From Varroa destructor (lineage: Eukaryota > Arthropoda > Arachnida > Mesostigmata > Varroidae), in contig NW_019211454.1 in NCBI RefSeq assembly GCF_002443255.2, positions 16,955,037-17,019,036 of the forward strand: a stretch of DNA of 64,000 nucleotides, given 5' to 3'. Below are positions 11,457-23,012 of the stretch, one piece after another. Under the pieces are notes generated by a model. It searched no databases, was not told where the DNA came from, and saw nothing but the letters and a program-made list of their open reading frames with translations. Position numbers and translations under genes: made by a program. Position 1 is the stretch's first letter; every line of letters begins with the position of its first letter.

Positions 11457-12763
11457 ATAGTCGTGTGTAAAGTTTGGTGGAACTAGTTTACGCTGAGGTA
11501 TCTGATATATCAGTAAAACTTCTCATTTTATTTACTTACAGCGCTTCTCGTTGAATTGACAGGTAAAAGCGTCATTAGTGCTACTACGCGCTATGCATTT
11601 GGTATTTGGTTTTAGAGTGGCAACCATTTAGAAGCGACACCAGGAAATATTTAACCTTGTATGCGACAGATGTTAGAAGAAATAAAAAAATTAGCCCAAA
11701 AAGTAAATTGCCGTAGTAACGTTCCAAAAAAAAGTCGGAATGTTACAGTCAATTGAATATTAACCTATGCGATCGGTTCATATCGACGACCGGACAAATT
11801 TTGGAATTTAAGCAAAGATCAAGCGAGTGCATATTATTTACTTCGAATACACATTTGACAGACACGTATAGTGATATTAACAACTTTTTTCGTATAGCTA
11901 TGGGGCAGACAAAATTTTCTGTTAATTAGAGCTTGTTTTGAGTAAACAATCAGCGATGGCTCAGTAACTATGCTTACGTATTACGCCAATGTTTTTCTTT
12001 TGACGGATACGTACGTAACAAGACAACGAAAACTGATTTGATTATATACATCGTTAAACGTTTTCTTCTTTTTCTTTCTTTTCATCTGCGATCTTTGCTT
12101 TAACAAGCAAAGAACAGGGTAAGCGCTAATTGTGCTATAGTACTGTTGTATTGTCAACTATTCCTTCTACGACATGGCTCGGTATCACTTATCACTTTAG
12201 CACTGGTTCAAAAACCTCCCCCAGTAGGGGCTCGAGGGGGAATCGTGGAGTATCAGGCAGGAGAGTGAATTATTATTTTATCATTTTTCTGATCCTTCAG
12301 GGTTTTAATATCTGGAACCAAATAGTGTTTTCGTCTAAGTCAAATCAGTTCGCGCAAGACGAACCGGTCGAAACTGTCATAACTTTATTAAATAAAAATA
12401 CCTTCTAACTCACATATATTATATAACAGCTAAAAAGACAAAGGTATTAATAGTAAGTAACGTAAGCAAGAAGAACATATATTTGTTTAAAGAGTACATA
12501 TAGGAGTATCATGAAATTGTATGTACTATTTTACATACAGCAGATATTATTTCAACGATAACTCTTATCCATGGGCCGAGCTTTACTTAAGCCATTGCCG
12601 AATTCTTCTGAGCGCTTCTGCTTATCAGTTGTATTATATCATATGATATTTTAGTTATCGTGAATCGGGTACTTCACCACTTTTACCCGCCTAAATAAAA
12701 CAAAGGGAAGCATTTGGTGGCCTTAGTTACGATAATGGCAAGCATCATCCGAAATCGCCTACC

Positions 12764-13169
12764 GTGATCCTGTCTCCCAAAACGTGGAAATCATATGCCG
12801 AAACGCTTATCGCATATTTCATGATGTCTAGTTTAATCTTCTATCCTTTTTATGTAACGTTGTACGGTCGAACGAGAACCGACGTAAAGACCATAAGATA
12901 TTGTCTTGTCTATAAATCGGATTATCATGAAGCTCTAGTGCGAACCACAGTGGGTTTTTCTCATTTTTACTGGACAAAAGGAAGTGGTCACAGAAATAAT
13001 CAAAGCCTACCTATCGTTCGACAGTACGCCCATGTTATCATTCGTTAATGTGAATTCCATAATTCCATTAGAGAAAAAACTAAACGAGATTTGCCAAGCG
13101 ACGGCTAGTAATGACAGAAACACATGTAAGCTGCATGTGTACACGGTTATTGTTATTATCCGTTGTTGA
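12764..13169 (+). CDS. Possible membrane-protein exons, unrecognised
   Basis: Two open segments join in phase 0 across a 67-bp intron: 12764-12883 (donor CCGAC|GTAAAG) and 12951-13169 (acceptor CGAACCACAG). The first contains a hydrophobic stretch, LIAYFMMSSLIFYPFYVTLY, and the second begins WVFLIFTGQKEVV and runs through KKLNEICQATASNDRNTCKL to a TGA. There is no clear start ATG upstream, so this would be an internal or degraded part. A multi-helix receptor fragment is conceivable, but I cannot name a family. A simple frameshifted relic is the alternative. Confidence 0.25.
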
Positions 13170-15520
13170 AATAGTTTCGCCTTGGCCGATATCAGACAAG
13201 CTGGAACTTTGTCAAGAAATAAGTCGGCTTCATTATGCTTCATTATATGTCAATGGGTTGAACAGCTACTTTTTTGGTTCGCTGTAGCGCACGTGCACAG
13301 AAATCGAACGAAGATCGACCGCTTAGCTTAGGAGCTAGACCCTGCCAGGTGCGGCGTTCAGCTCACACGTGCTTGGCAGATTTATGTGAACAAAGTGGGA
13401 AAACGAAACCAAAAAATATCTGCTAAACGCGTTCTTATGAAACTTATGAAAAAAAAAACAAAGTTTCGAGGTTAAGTTGGAAACCAGCAGGCGAAGTAGG
13501 ATCACAGTTTTCCGTTATTGGTTCTTCATTTAAGTATCTTAACGCCCGCGAGTATCATCCGCATTGCCAAGAATCTATCTGACGCATTGCTATGACCGTA
13601 TTCTCGTGTAGCTTTGTGCGGTTTGGCCAACTGCTTTAATATCGACTATTGGCTATTACGAGTGTGAAATGGATAGAAGGAAAACATTTTCATCTGAATA
13701 AGGTCGCTGACAGTGACTCGGTAGCAGCTACGTCTACGTCTACGAACACTATATTACACGTTTCATTATTGTCCCTTATGGTGAAACGAAAGACGACCGA
13801 GTGGGCGTTAGAAGCGCTGCAGGCCTTACGATTCCGTGAGAGATCTGTGCATTTACCCAGAGTGTAAGCTGATAATAAAAATCATGTTTAGATCCAGCCT
13901 CTAGACAGAGGGATTCAGGAAAATAGCAAAATGCACAAAAAAATGTGACAATGAGAACATGTGAGACATATAGTAATAAATTGAAATTCTATGCCAAGCA
14001 AATACATCACGTAGGGTGCACTCTTGTAATCCCGTAATTTTTACGTTCTGTCTAGAATGAAGCACAAACCCAAAAGCGGCGAAGGCAGGAAATCCGACTT
14101 CTGAATCAGCTGGTATTCAATGCATTTGCGCCGATTATTTGTGAATAAAAACGATTATACATGGTGCGTTAATGTTTTCCGAAGCGTCAGAGGAAAATTT
14201 CTATAACAATAAGCGAAAATCAACAACAGGGATTTGACTTAAAGGGTTAGAAGGCTGATTTAAACGACACAAAAAGCCATTTCTATTAATCGCGGGCTTT
14301 CAGTGCTATAATTAGCAGTTTGTTTTTGAGAGAGAAGTATCTATCGCCAGCTGCATCGTCCACATAAAGCCCGATGGTTTGTCTTGTTCGCCTTGGCACC
14401 TTTTGGACTGATTGTTAGGCTTTCAACGTATTAAATCCGAATCCGTTCTTTTGTCGCGTATCAAACTACGCACGTAAATAGGATACTGCAAGTCATGTGA
14501 GTCACTGGTTTACACTACTTATTCAGCCTATCAACAGACTGGTCACGATACCCTCCAGACAGCAATCTATGCTAGTTGCATTGAGGTTCCTCGTTTTTCT
14601 TCTTATTCTTGGCGCTGTTGTTGTTGCTGTGTTTATTGTTACTTGTGGTTACATATACGACCATGCCATATCATTCTGAGAGAACGCACGCATACATATA
14701 TAGAGCAGACAGAACACCGATGCTGCGTAGAAGGGGGACGATGGTTCCGGGAAGATGGGACCTGCTGCTTGACTGTTATCATGATACGTAAAAACAATTC
14801 ATCTTGTTATTGCTACTCGAGCAGCTCTGCAACTAAAATAGCAATAATAGTAATGATGATGAGATTAGCATAAAAAATACCAGAGTGACAATCAAAAAGC
14901 CACACCGAGTCGGTAAATAGCGACATCCTAATGAACACTCGAAACTGGCTGGCAGTAGAAGAATGGATATCGGACGTTGGACATGCGACGTCCCGCTGTT
15001 CGTATGGTCAACATTGGAGAGTTAATCAGCATACGCCTATCAAACAAGTCAACGTCCGGTGACCTGACGACAGTTCTCTATAGTTAGGCTGTATCTGCGC
15101 GATAATTGGTCAGAACCAATAGGCTTATCAGGGGTACGCAAAACGTAACAGAAGCGTTTGGCATGTTCTTTCTATGGGAAAAAACATGTGCCTCTTCGTT
15201 ATCGCGATTAGGATTTTTCGGCAGGATTCACGCTGGTATCGAGATGGCTTGACGTCGCTTGCCGTCGACTTCGCATATAGATGGCCAGTGGACCCACCTG
15301 ACAGATCCGCGTGTCACTATTAAATATGTAGAACAATGCGATGCTTATTGTTTATTCAGCGTTTATGTAAGTGATACGGAAGTGTCAATGCCTTTAAGGT
15401 CTTGGAGTTATCCAAACAACAATAATTGGTGGATGTAACTCCATTAACAAACTGTCTGAGAATTTTTCTCTGCTCACCGTTGCTTTGAAAATTCGCGTAA
15501 TAAGACCTCTTTATCAGCAG
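13170..15520. other. Gene-poor region
   Basis: One open 72-codon plus-strand stretch (13649-13867) reads plausibly (TEWALEALQALRFRERSVHL near its end) but has no ATG or convincing acceptor. Nothing else supported. Confidence 0.35.
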
Positions 15521-15757
15521 GACGTTCATACTCGATTCGATCATTTAGAAAAAAAAATTCTCTGGGAACAAAATCTGCAAGTTGGAAACATATTATCGTT
15601 TGTGGCAATCTACGGATTCTATCCATTGGGGATCATTGTCGGATCGGTCTCCGTGTTATTATTATTAACTGATTTATTATACATTTTAACAGCGTTTACC
15701 CTATTCAAATGTGATACACTTTGCGTCCGAGTAACTTTCCTCCAAACTTTTAATTAG
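15521..15757 (+). CDS. Possible terminal exon with two membrane helices
   Basis: After an acceptor-like CCTCTTTATCAGCAG, a 78-residue frame in phase 0 runs to TAG. It starts DVHTRFDHLEKKILWEQNLQ and continues with about 45 strongly hydrophobic residues (FVAIYGFYPLGIIVG then VLLLLTDLLYILTAF), enough for two membrane segments. It could be the last exon of the same gene as 12764-13169, since both use phase 0, but the link is not shown. No family recognised. Confidence 0.25.
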   Translation, partial: DVHTRFDHLEKKILWEQNLQVGNILSFVAIYGFYPLGIIVGSVSVLLLLTDLLYILTAFTLFKCDTLCVRVTFLQTFN

Positions 15758-18700
15758 CGTAGCTAATACTCACGATAACAGTGCAGCAGAAGTGTTTTAT
15801 CAGCCGTGTTCAAATCATACGCAAGGATCGATGGAGAGGTGACGTAGGAAACGCGACGCGAGCAGTCCTTAGCCTCTGATAGACTTGCTTAGTCATTTCC
15901 AGCTATAATTGCCATAGGCTGTAAAAGAGTGCTACTTGCTATCATTGAAACGTTCACTTATCGGCAAAGCGCTATTGATTTTCCTTTGAAGCGCAGCCAT
16001 TCGGCCATTTTGGCCGGTGAAACTTTTCGTCCCTGCGTAGCGTAGAATAACGTTTACTGTCGCGGCTGTTATTCGCAATTGAGCTAACACCGTTAGACAT
16101 ATAAGTACTTCGATCTTGACGTCGAACCTCCTGTCCTTATACGCATACGGCTATAAAACAGAACTGCGCCCACAAACCTCTGCAGCCCGATTAATTACCG
16201 ATTTTAACGAAATTATGAAAGCAATTGAATCACATGGGCCTCCACATCCGTTTTCACTTAGTCCGCTCCCCATTCCTCTTCTCTCTGATGTTTTTGCCAC
16301 GAGCTGCTTATGATACGACCCTAGGTTACCCCTGTCGACGCTCTGTTACGTAATAAATTAGTGTGTTGCGCATCAGTCATTCAACGACAGCGGACGGTTT
16401 AGGTGAACCCGAGCTTGGGTCAAATTGGTGCATAGATACATAGGGAGCTGTGATGAAGCTAACAGTTAGTCGCGTATCACATTCGCTCCATGGTAGTCGC
16501 CACCGTAACCTGGCAACGGTAAGGCCAAAGAACAACAAAGTAGACATTACAGTGAGAAAGGAACCCCTCACTGCCGCCCTGCAAACAAATAGCAGGAGGC
16601 AGTAAACCTCATTAAGGATGCAGTGAGGAAATAGCTCAGTAACGAAGCGCACCTGACACGATGCGTGAAGAGGAACACAGAACAGATGGACTATGAGCTG
16701 TTCTTTAGGCGACTGGCTAACGTGAAAGGGTTGCTAACACCAGAATAGTACGTACGTACAAAGATTGTTTGTAGATGTGTGTGCGTGGAGTTGTAGAGGT
16801 TTACCCATACCCCTAAGCAGATGTAACTGTTCTAGCTTATGCAAATAATAACAATAGCAGTTTATGTTATCAGGAGAACAGTGGACACGTTGTGTTGCGT
16901 CGGTGTCATCCTGTGGATCTACTATAGCGAAGATAGGTATCCGCTGACGCAATAAATGCTTGGTAAATATTAATGAATCTGTGGACAGTTTTTTTATGAA
17001 ACAGGTAGATATGCTTCAATATTGAATAGCGGGAAATGCAACAGTGCAGTCGGCGTTCACTGCCAGCCGCTCAGCTGTTAGTTGCTATTCGCGGCCACAC
17101 GACACGATACTAACAAATGTGTTGTCTGTAAATGAACAGGGTATAAGGTCAACAAGATTTATTTATACCGATGTGCATTGCAACAGCCCGATTAACAATG
17201 ACAAGGCACACCTCCTCAAATGTAGGCACCGACCTGACAGATCCGAACAGTTTCAACAACCAAGTTACTCGCTGGCGAAAATTTATAAATCGATTCTATA
17301 ATATAGGTGCGATAATAATGGCGTGCGTGCTGAGACCTAGCGACCATCCGCCAGCGCATGTGGTTCCGGCAAGTTTTCACCGGAGCGACACATTGATTAG
17401 GTAGTCTAACGTTATGATGAAACAGCTCAACAAAAATTGGGTACAGTGCCCAGAGTTCTCATCGCGTAGTATATAGTGTACAACGACACTGACACGCCCG
17501 CTAACACGGACCAGAGAGACCACCATTTTATTTCTTAAAGATTTGAATTCTCCGCGGTATCTTTTTCTACCATTATTACGATCCGGTGTTCGACATAAAT
17601 TAGTATGGCGGTTTTTAAAAGTACTCAATTCAAATATTCGATATATGTCTGAAAGATCAAGTAGGCAGTAATATTAATAATTGATCTCAGAAATAATCGA
17701 TTATAACGTACTGCAATGCTGCTAATGATTTAAAGCTGGTTGCAAAATATGGAAATTTTGTTCTCAAAGAGTACCTCAAAAAATATTCATTCAACATCTA
17801 AGACGTCACTTCATACAGCTACTTAATTTACCTTGATCCATCATCAGCTATGTTGTACAAGTATATAAGCAAGCAGCTTGCTATTCTCATGCTTATATCT
17901 TTTACTTAATTTGGCAAGCAACCGTAATCGCATGAAAAAGACAGGGAGCAATAAACGTTTCGGCAACGTTCTACAAATCTCAGAACTTTTGGTGAGCTGT
18001 CGGTCTATTTAATGCAAAATTTCGAAACCCAATAGACTTTACACGTTCACAAAGTAACACAACGCTTTACATGCACCGATACAAGCTTTGCCTTCGACAG
18101 CATGTTCGTGCAAACATCTCACCTCAAGGCTCGTACGCTATTGGCAGTTAACGATTTTTCTAACTTCCACGGTAACAAACATTCTGTCCTACATTATCGA
18201 AATTTAAGGAGACTCATTTGTTTTGTCGACGAAGGTCGCGTCATACCAAACCGCCTAATGACTAACTATATTTTCGGAAGTGTCTAACTTGCAGTTACTC
18301 TCCCTAGTAATCTCCCTTTATCGAACGACGATAATTTGTAAGTTTTTGTTTTGTTTTTTTTTCATATACTTGTGTTAAGCTGTGTACCATCTTAGGCGAG
18401 ACCAGAAGTCAAGCAATCAACCGGTGTATTCAATATCTATTATAAACTGGTCACAGTAAATCATGTAACTACATTTTGTTGACATGTCGGTGGCAATATC
18501 TTTGAAATTAACTAAATGTCTTTTTTGTGTTAAAAGTGTTTAAAATATATTTGTAGCTCCATTCTAACGCCCGCTAAATTTTGTTAAGGTCCTATCGTTT
18601 CCACATTATAACTTCCCTTCATAAAGTGTAATTATTACGAAAATTGTTCAAAACAATTGCCTATTCCGTTCTCGAGATGCTCGACGCATGTACGTTATAT

Positions 18701-19998
18701 ATACATATATATGCATACGGTAAAATAGAGACGAGATAAAAACGTTCAACTGACAAAACTCAACGAGAGACAAACTTACTAATAAATAGTTGTATGCGAA
18801 AGGTTCCTTTAGTGAATGCTTCATTTGTTTCCACAAGGTGTGTCTTCCATTGAGATGTCCTGCATCGCGCGCCAGCAGAACACTTACGAAGCAAACGTTA
18901 TCTTATTTCCTTATCAAAGTCGGTTTTAAAAAGACATTTCTTCTAACGACAACGGCATGTTACCGTAGCAAGCGGAATATACACAATGAAAATTCGGCCA
19001 CGACTCCCAAACAGAGATACTTCATTGGCTGGACATTTCGGAACATGCTATTTCCCTTAATTTTATGTCGTGTGTCGTTTTTATTTTACCCGTTGGTCCG
19101 GTCCACCCTGCTGTTGGTGTTTTATTTCTCATAGGTAAAACAACGGGCTACTTTCTGTGGATGCGATTGTTAGAAAAAAATGTTTATGTGTCGGAATTTG
19201 ATTTTTTTCATTGTATATATATATAATATGAAGCATGGTCATTTTACTGCAGCATCCGCGTCATTGCAGTGATTAACTTCAATGATAAATGATTCGGCGA
19301 TGACCAGCTTTATCGCATGAGGCTTAGGATCAACTCGGAGTGTGAAGGCTCAGTAGGATGAAAAGCTTTCACGAGTCTAGCGCATGTGCAAAACGTACCC
19401 TACGACTAACTTCTTCTGGTTATATTAACTTAGCTTCCGCCTTGCGTAAAGGAGCCGAACAGCCCTTAAGGGCTCTTTGCCACTTCGTACACAAGTGACA
19501 TTTTATTATTACTTTTATTCATTGTACAAAAAAAAAATGAAGAGGTTGTCTTTTTCATCTGTTGAAAAATATAGGATATGTTTGTCTTTCAGTTTACCCT
19601 TACCCATTTCCTAATACAAAAACGCGATGAACCCTACGATTAGCAGGATTTTACACCCTGCACGAATCCGGTTGAATTCGTTAGCAGTCAAACGTCGAAT
19701 TATCTGCTCCGAAGCAAATCAACTATTATTGTTTTTTCGCAACGGCCAAAACCTTCAGCCGACAATTCCCTTTTTCGTACCCACTGCTTCAGAAGTCGAG
19801 AGAAGGTTGAAGACATAATTTCAAATTAGCCGTACACATCTTCTCAAAAAACTCTCTGACCCGAAAACAAAATTCGTTTCCTACAGCCTGGTCGTTTTCA
19901 TTCTCCCGCGTTCTGTTTTTTACTTTTTTAATTTTCATTTTGCCGTTGCCATGCTCCTCTACCGCGCCTAAGGCGGCAATCAGCACAACTTAGTACAA
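15758..19998. other. Gene-poor region
   Basis: Contains an exon-like stretch at 16186-16313 plus (acceptor CCTCTGCAG, reading RLITDFNEIMKAIESHGPPH, ending TGA) that could not be linked to anything. Otherwise AT-rich with short open frames only. Confidence 0.3.
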
Positions 19999-20266
19999 AT
20001 GGGATTGAGTCATTTGATGAGCAGTGTTCTAGACGAGCCGCCTTCGCGCAATACGGCATCGTCATCATCAGGCTTGATGAGGCCAGCAGGGCCCCATCAG
20101 CTGGTGAGTTAGAAGAGGCCAGAATTTTGTTGTCGATTCGTTGTTTGCCACGGTTTAGTTGATTGTGTTAAAGCAGAAGACGCGCAAAAAAGCCAGTAGG
20201 AACAAGCGGAATTTTTGTAGTACGAGCTTGCTTCAAGCTATCTTCTCTAATATGCCACCGGTTTAG
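19999..20266 (+). CDS. Candidate two-exon small protein, 64 aa
   Basis: Exon 1 is 19999-20103: ATG in a good context (ACAAATGGG) opens MGLSHLMSSVLDEPPSRNTA, a Ser-rich segment, and ends at CTG|GTGAGT, a strong donor. After a 73-bp intron, exon 2 (20177-20266) follows the acceptor GTGTTAAAGCAG in phase 0 and reads KTRKKASRNKRNFCSTSLLQ to TAG. The basic cluster would suit a nuclear or nucleic-acid-binding protein, but no family is recognised. Exon 1 is the stronger half and may instead splice to a more distant exon. Confidence 0.35.
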
Positions 20267-21079
20267 ATGGTTAAGTGTCAGCCAAATGGTATCCCTTGCC
20301 TCTTCGTTTGCCACAGGCCAATATCCAGGGAGTGTAAATGACCGGCGCTCGATTCTCGATCCGTAAGCTTTGCAAACACTTCCGTTATCCTTTTTAAGCT
20401 TGACAGCTTAAAAAAATCATTTGTTTGTCTCGTTCGCCATCTTATTTAATCAGAAATTAGAAAATGTAATGATATCGGCATACTGTGACGAGATATCGAT
20501 TCAAAAGTAGGTAAGTTCAGTATAAAGCATACAAGTAAATCATCAAGTCCAGGAAAACCTATTTTCTTTAGAGATCGTTTTCAGGTTACATGATCCCATG
20601 ATTGCAGTGATAGCTTAGTTGCCAACTAAGCTTGACAATATGTGAGATGGTCTAGGATCAAAACCGGCCATAAATACATTCAGTTTAGTGCTGGGTATTA
20701 ACCGACTGACACAATGCCAGCAAAACCCAATTCAAAAAAATTTGGATTTCGTTTACGTACAAAATATATGGAACCATACAGCCGTGTACTAATAGATCCT
20801 AGGTCTTGTTTTGTACTAGAGGTAAGGCTGAGTAATACCCCGCAGAATGATTCGTGAAGGGGTCATTGTTGAGATGTCATGTTTGGCATTGACCGCAGCT
20901 ACACCGATTCGGATACAGCCGATAGGAAGACAACGTTAACAAGTACATCTGGTTTTATTGAGCCAGAGCTGGGAAGGTAATCAGCAGTCAGTCGACTCAC
21001 TGCGTTTGTTGGATAGCAAAATAGGCCTAAGCAACGCGTAGTCAGATCATAGTCGATACGAATACTTGCCAGATGACGC

Positions 21080-21463
21080 TCACCCTAACAGCGCATGCGT
21101 GTTTCTTCGGGTCTTTGGGCATGCTATTCCTTCAGGCGGTAATGAATAGCAAGTGAATGAAAGTGCACGGATTGACAGGACAATAACGATCTGAAATAAA
21201 ACAGATGCATTGTCATATATATTCTGTAGTAACCGTACCACGCCGGCCGCCAGGTTCATCCGAATAGCAGTAAATGAATCGCCAAGCAAAACAATAATTG
21301 TATAACGGATTGTATATTGATCTTTAAACCTGCCATGTTGTGGCTCATCGAAGTAAGATGATTCGACTGTTGTTGACAGCGGCGACCTAGCACAAAGCTT
21401 TTTTAGCTGACACTCATAGAGTTTAGCCCATAAACTTGCCTCGGGAGTATACAGTAAACTCAT
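21080..21463 (-). CDS. Open frame of 127 codons, doubtful
   Basis: ATG-initiated and uninterrupted for 127 codons, beginning MSLLYTPEASLWAKLYECQL, with a hydrophobic stretch (VLFQIVIVLSIRALSF) near the C-terminus. No recognisable domain, no splice signals and unremarkable codon choice. The length is unusual for this AT-leaning background but can arise by chance in 64 kb. Confidence 0.2.
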   Translation of the reverse strand: MSLLYTPEASLWAKLYECQLKKLCARSPLSTTVESSYFDEPQHGRFKDQYTIRYTIIVLLGDSFTAIRMNLAAGVVRLLQNIYDNASVLFQIVIVLSIRALSFTCYSLPPEGIACPKTRRNTHALLG

Positions 21464-21912
21464 TAGTTCAATACAGATATCATCATACGTTGATGTTTAT
21501 TGTTCATGCGTAGAATTGTGGGTCCGTAGCGTTGTCCCAAGCCGGAGGCAAAAGAAAAGCTGCAAAAAAATGATACTAGTTATACATAAGAAGAACTAGA
21601 GTAGATGATGAGGTGACTGATGTGGACTAGCCATTTCAATGAATTAAAAATTCTTGCTACTACAGTTTCAATATGTGGAAATCTAACATCAACTGCTTGG
21701 AGAAAACAATACTCACTGGCGTTTGTTCATATCGCGTTCATCGTATTGATAAATCGTCGAACCATCGATGTTCCTGTTTTCGTGTAGGCGATCGTTTCTC
21801 GGTTCGCGACATATCTAGGCTCAGTACCGTACTCGCATTAAGTTGCAATTAGTATACTATTTTCACGCGTCATTTATGGCCATGACATATTCACGTTCGT
21901 TTTATATAATTA

Positions 21913-21943
21913 CTATATATATATACATATATATATATATATG
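21913..21943. repeat. (AT)n microsatellite
   Basis: Alternating AT with one C interruption. Confidence 0.95.
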
Positions 21944-22961
21944 TAGACTAGCCCACGTACAGGTTCAGCCCTGTGGGGCGATATCTCCAGCAGTTCGCCA
22001 GTTAAGAATAGGGGTGACAACATTTCGTAATTGAATCGCCCACATTTGACCTTATGAACTTATGGTGTAACAAATAAAGCAGATTGACTCCAGCTAATTC
22101 AATACAGCCTAACAAACATTTAAGGTACCATGCATTACAACTCATTTTGTTAGATCACTGTTAATAACACCCTATTACGGGACAAGCCTGCCTAGAATAA
22201 GCTAACTAATACAATCATAATACCTAGAATAACATAACTCTTTGAGCGCCTACCTCTGGTCGATAGTAATTAGTGAATACTCCTAACTGTGTTCCTATAA
22301 CTCGTGTATTTTTAAAAAAAAATGAAAAACATGCTTTTCGGTAGTAAGCAGGTGTTTACCTATACGTATATGATATCAATACGAAAGTGCGGCAAAAATT
22401 TAACAAAAAACTACGGAATCAGAGAGCTAATCAACACCAAATTGGATATGAAGGCTATAAACATTTGCTGGCATAAAAGATAAGATCGTATGAAGCGCAA
22501 CTTTTGAGCCAAGATGAGTGACCATCAAAATATCTCTTGCGTTTTCGAACTCGTTAGGAACACCTATGAGAAGTTGATCTTTCACGGCAAAAAACAAATT
22601 GTTCAATATGCTAATATGCGGTATTAAATGTTTCTATTTTTGAATGTATCCATCATCTAGGCGTTGTTTAGCCCTTAACGACATACGACATAATACAACT
22701 TCTATCGCTCGAGTGTCGCGATGGTCGGGCATCTGTCCGTCATTTGGCGAATCAAATAAACAACCTTGAGCAAATACTAGCTCTATTTCGAAGCTTTTTT
22801 TGTTTTACATATTGTTCTTTCAAAGAAAAACACGTAACTATTTTTATGGTCGGTCTCGTTGTAGAACGTTTTGCAGGACACATGACAACTCGGTTAGAAC
22901 TGTCTGTGATTTTCGATGGGCATTACTATCCGTAGACTTTCAGTAGAAGTTCTACGGTAGA

Positions 22962-23012
22962 ACTAGCATGAGGGCTGAACTTCTACGGTAGAAGTTAAGC
23001 CCTCATGCTAGT
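22962..23012. repeat. Nested inverted repeat
   Basis: ACTAGCATGAGGGCT (22962-22976) and its exact complement AGCCCTCATGCTAGT (22998-23012) flank a centre that is itself a near-palindrome, AACTTCTACGGTAGAAGTT. A second copy of the TTCTACGGTAGAA core occurs just upstream at about 22950, giving overlapping hairpin options. Confidence 0.9.

Larger units (their letters stand above)
9161..12763. other. Gene-poor region
   Basis: No supported exon. Holds a (GGC)n run at 10384-10411 and a perfect 24-bp palindrome at 11433-11456. Open frames here are under about 95 codons and show no splice linkage or recognisable motif. Confidence 0.45.

Noticed and set aside
20605..20675. tRNA-derived SINE-like A box (TAGCTTAGTTG) and B-box-like GGATCAAAACC
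   Set aside because: The A-box part is half of a simple 10-bp hairpin, the B box deviates from consensus, and no acceptor stem or poly-A tail is visible.
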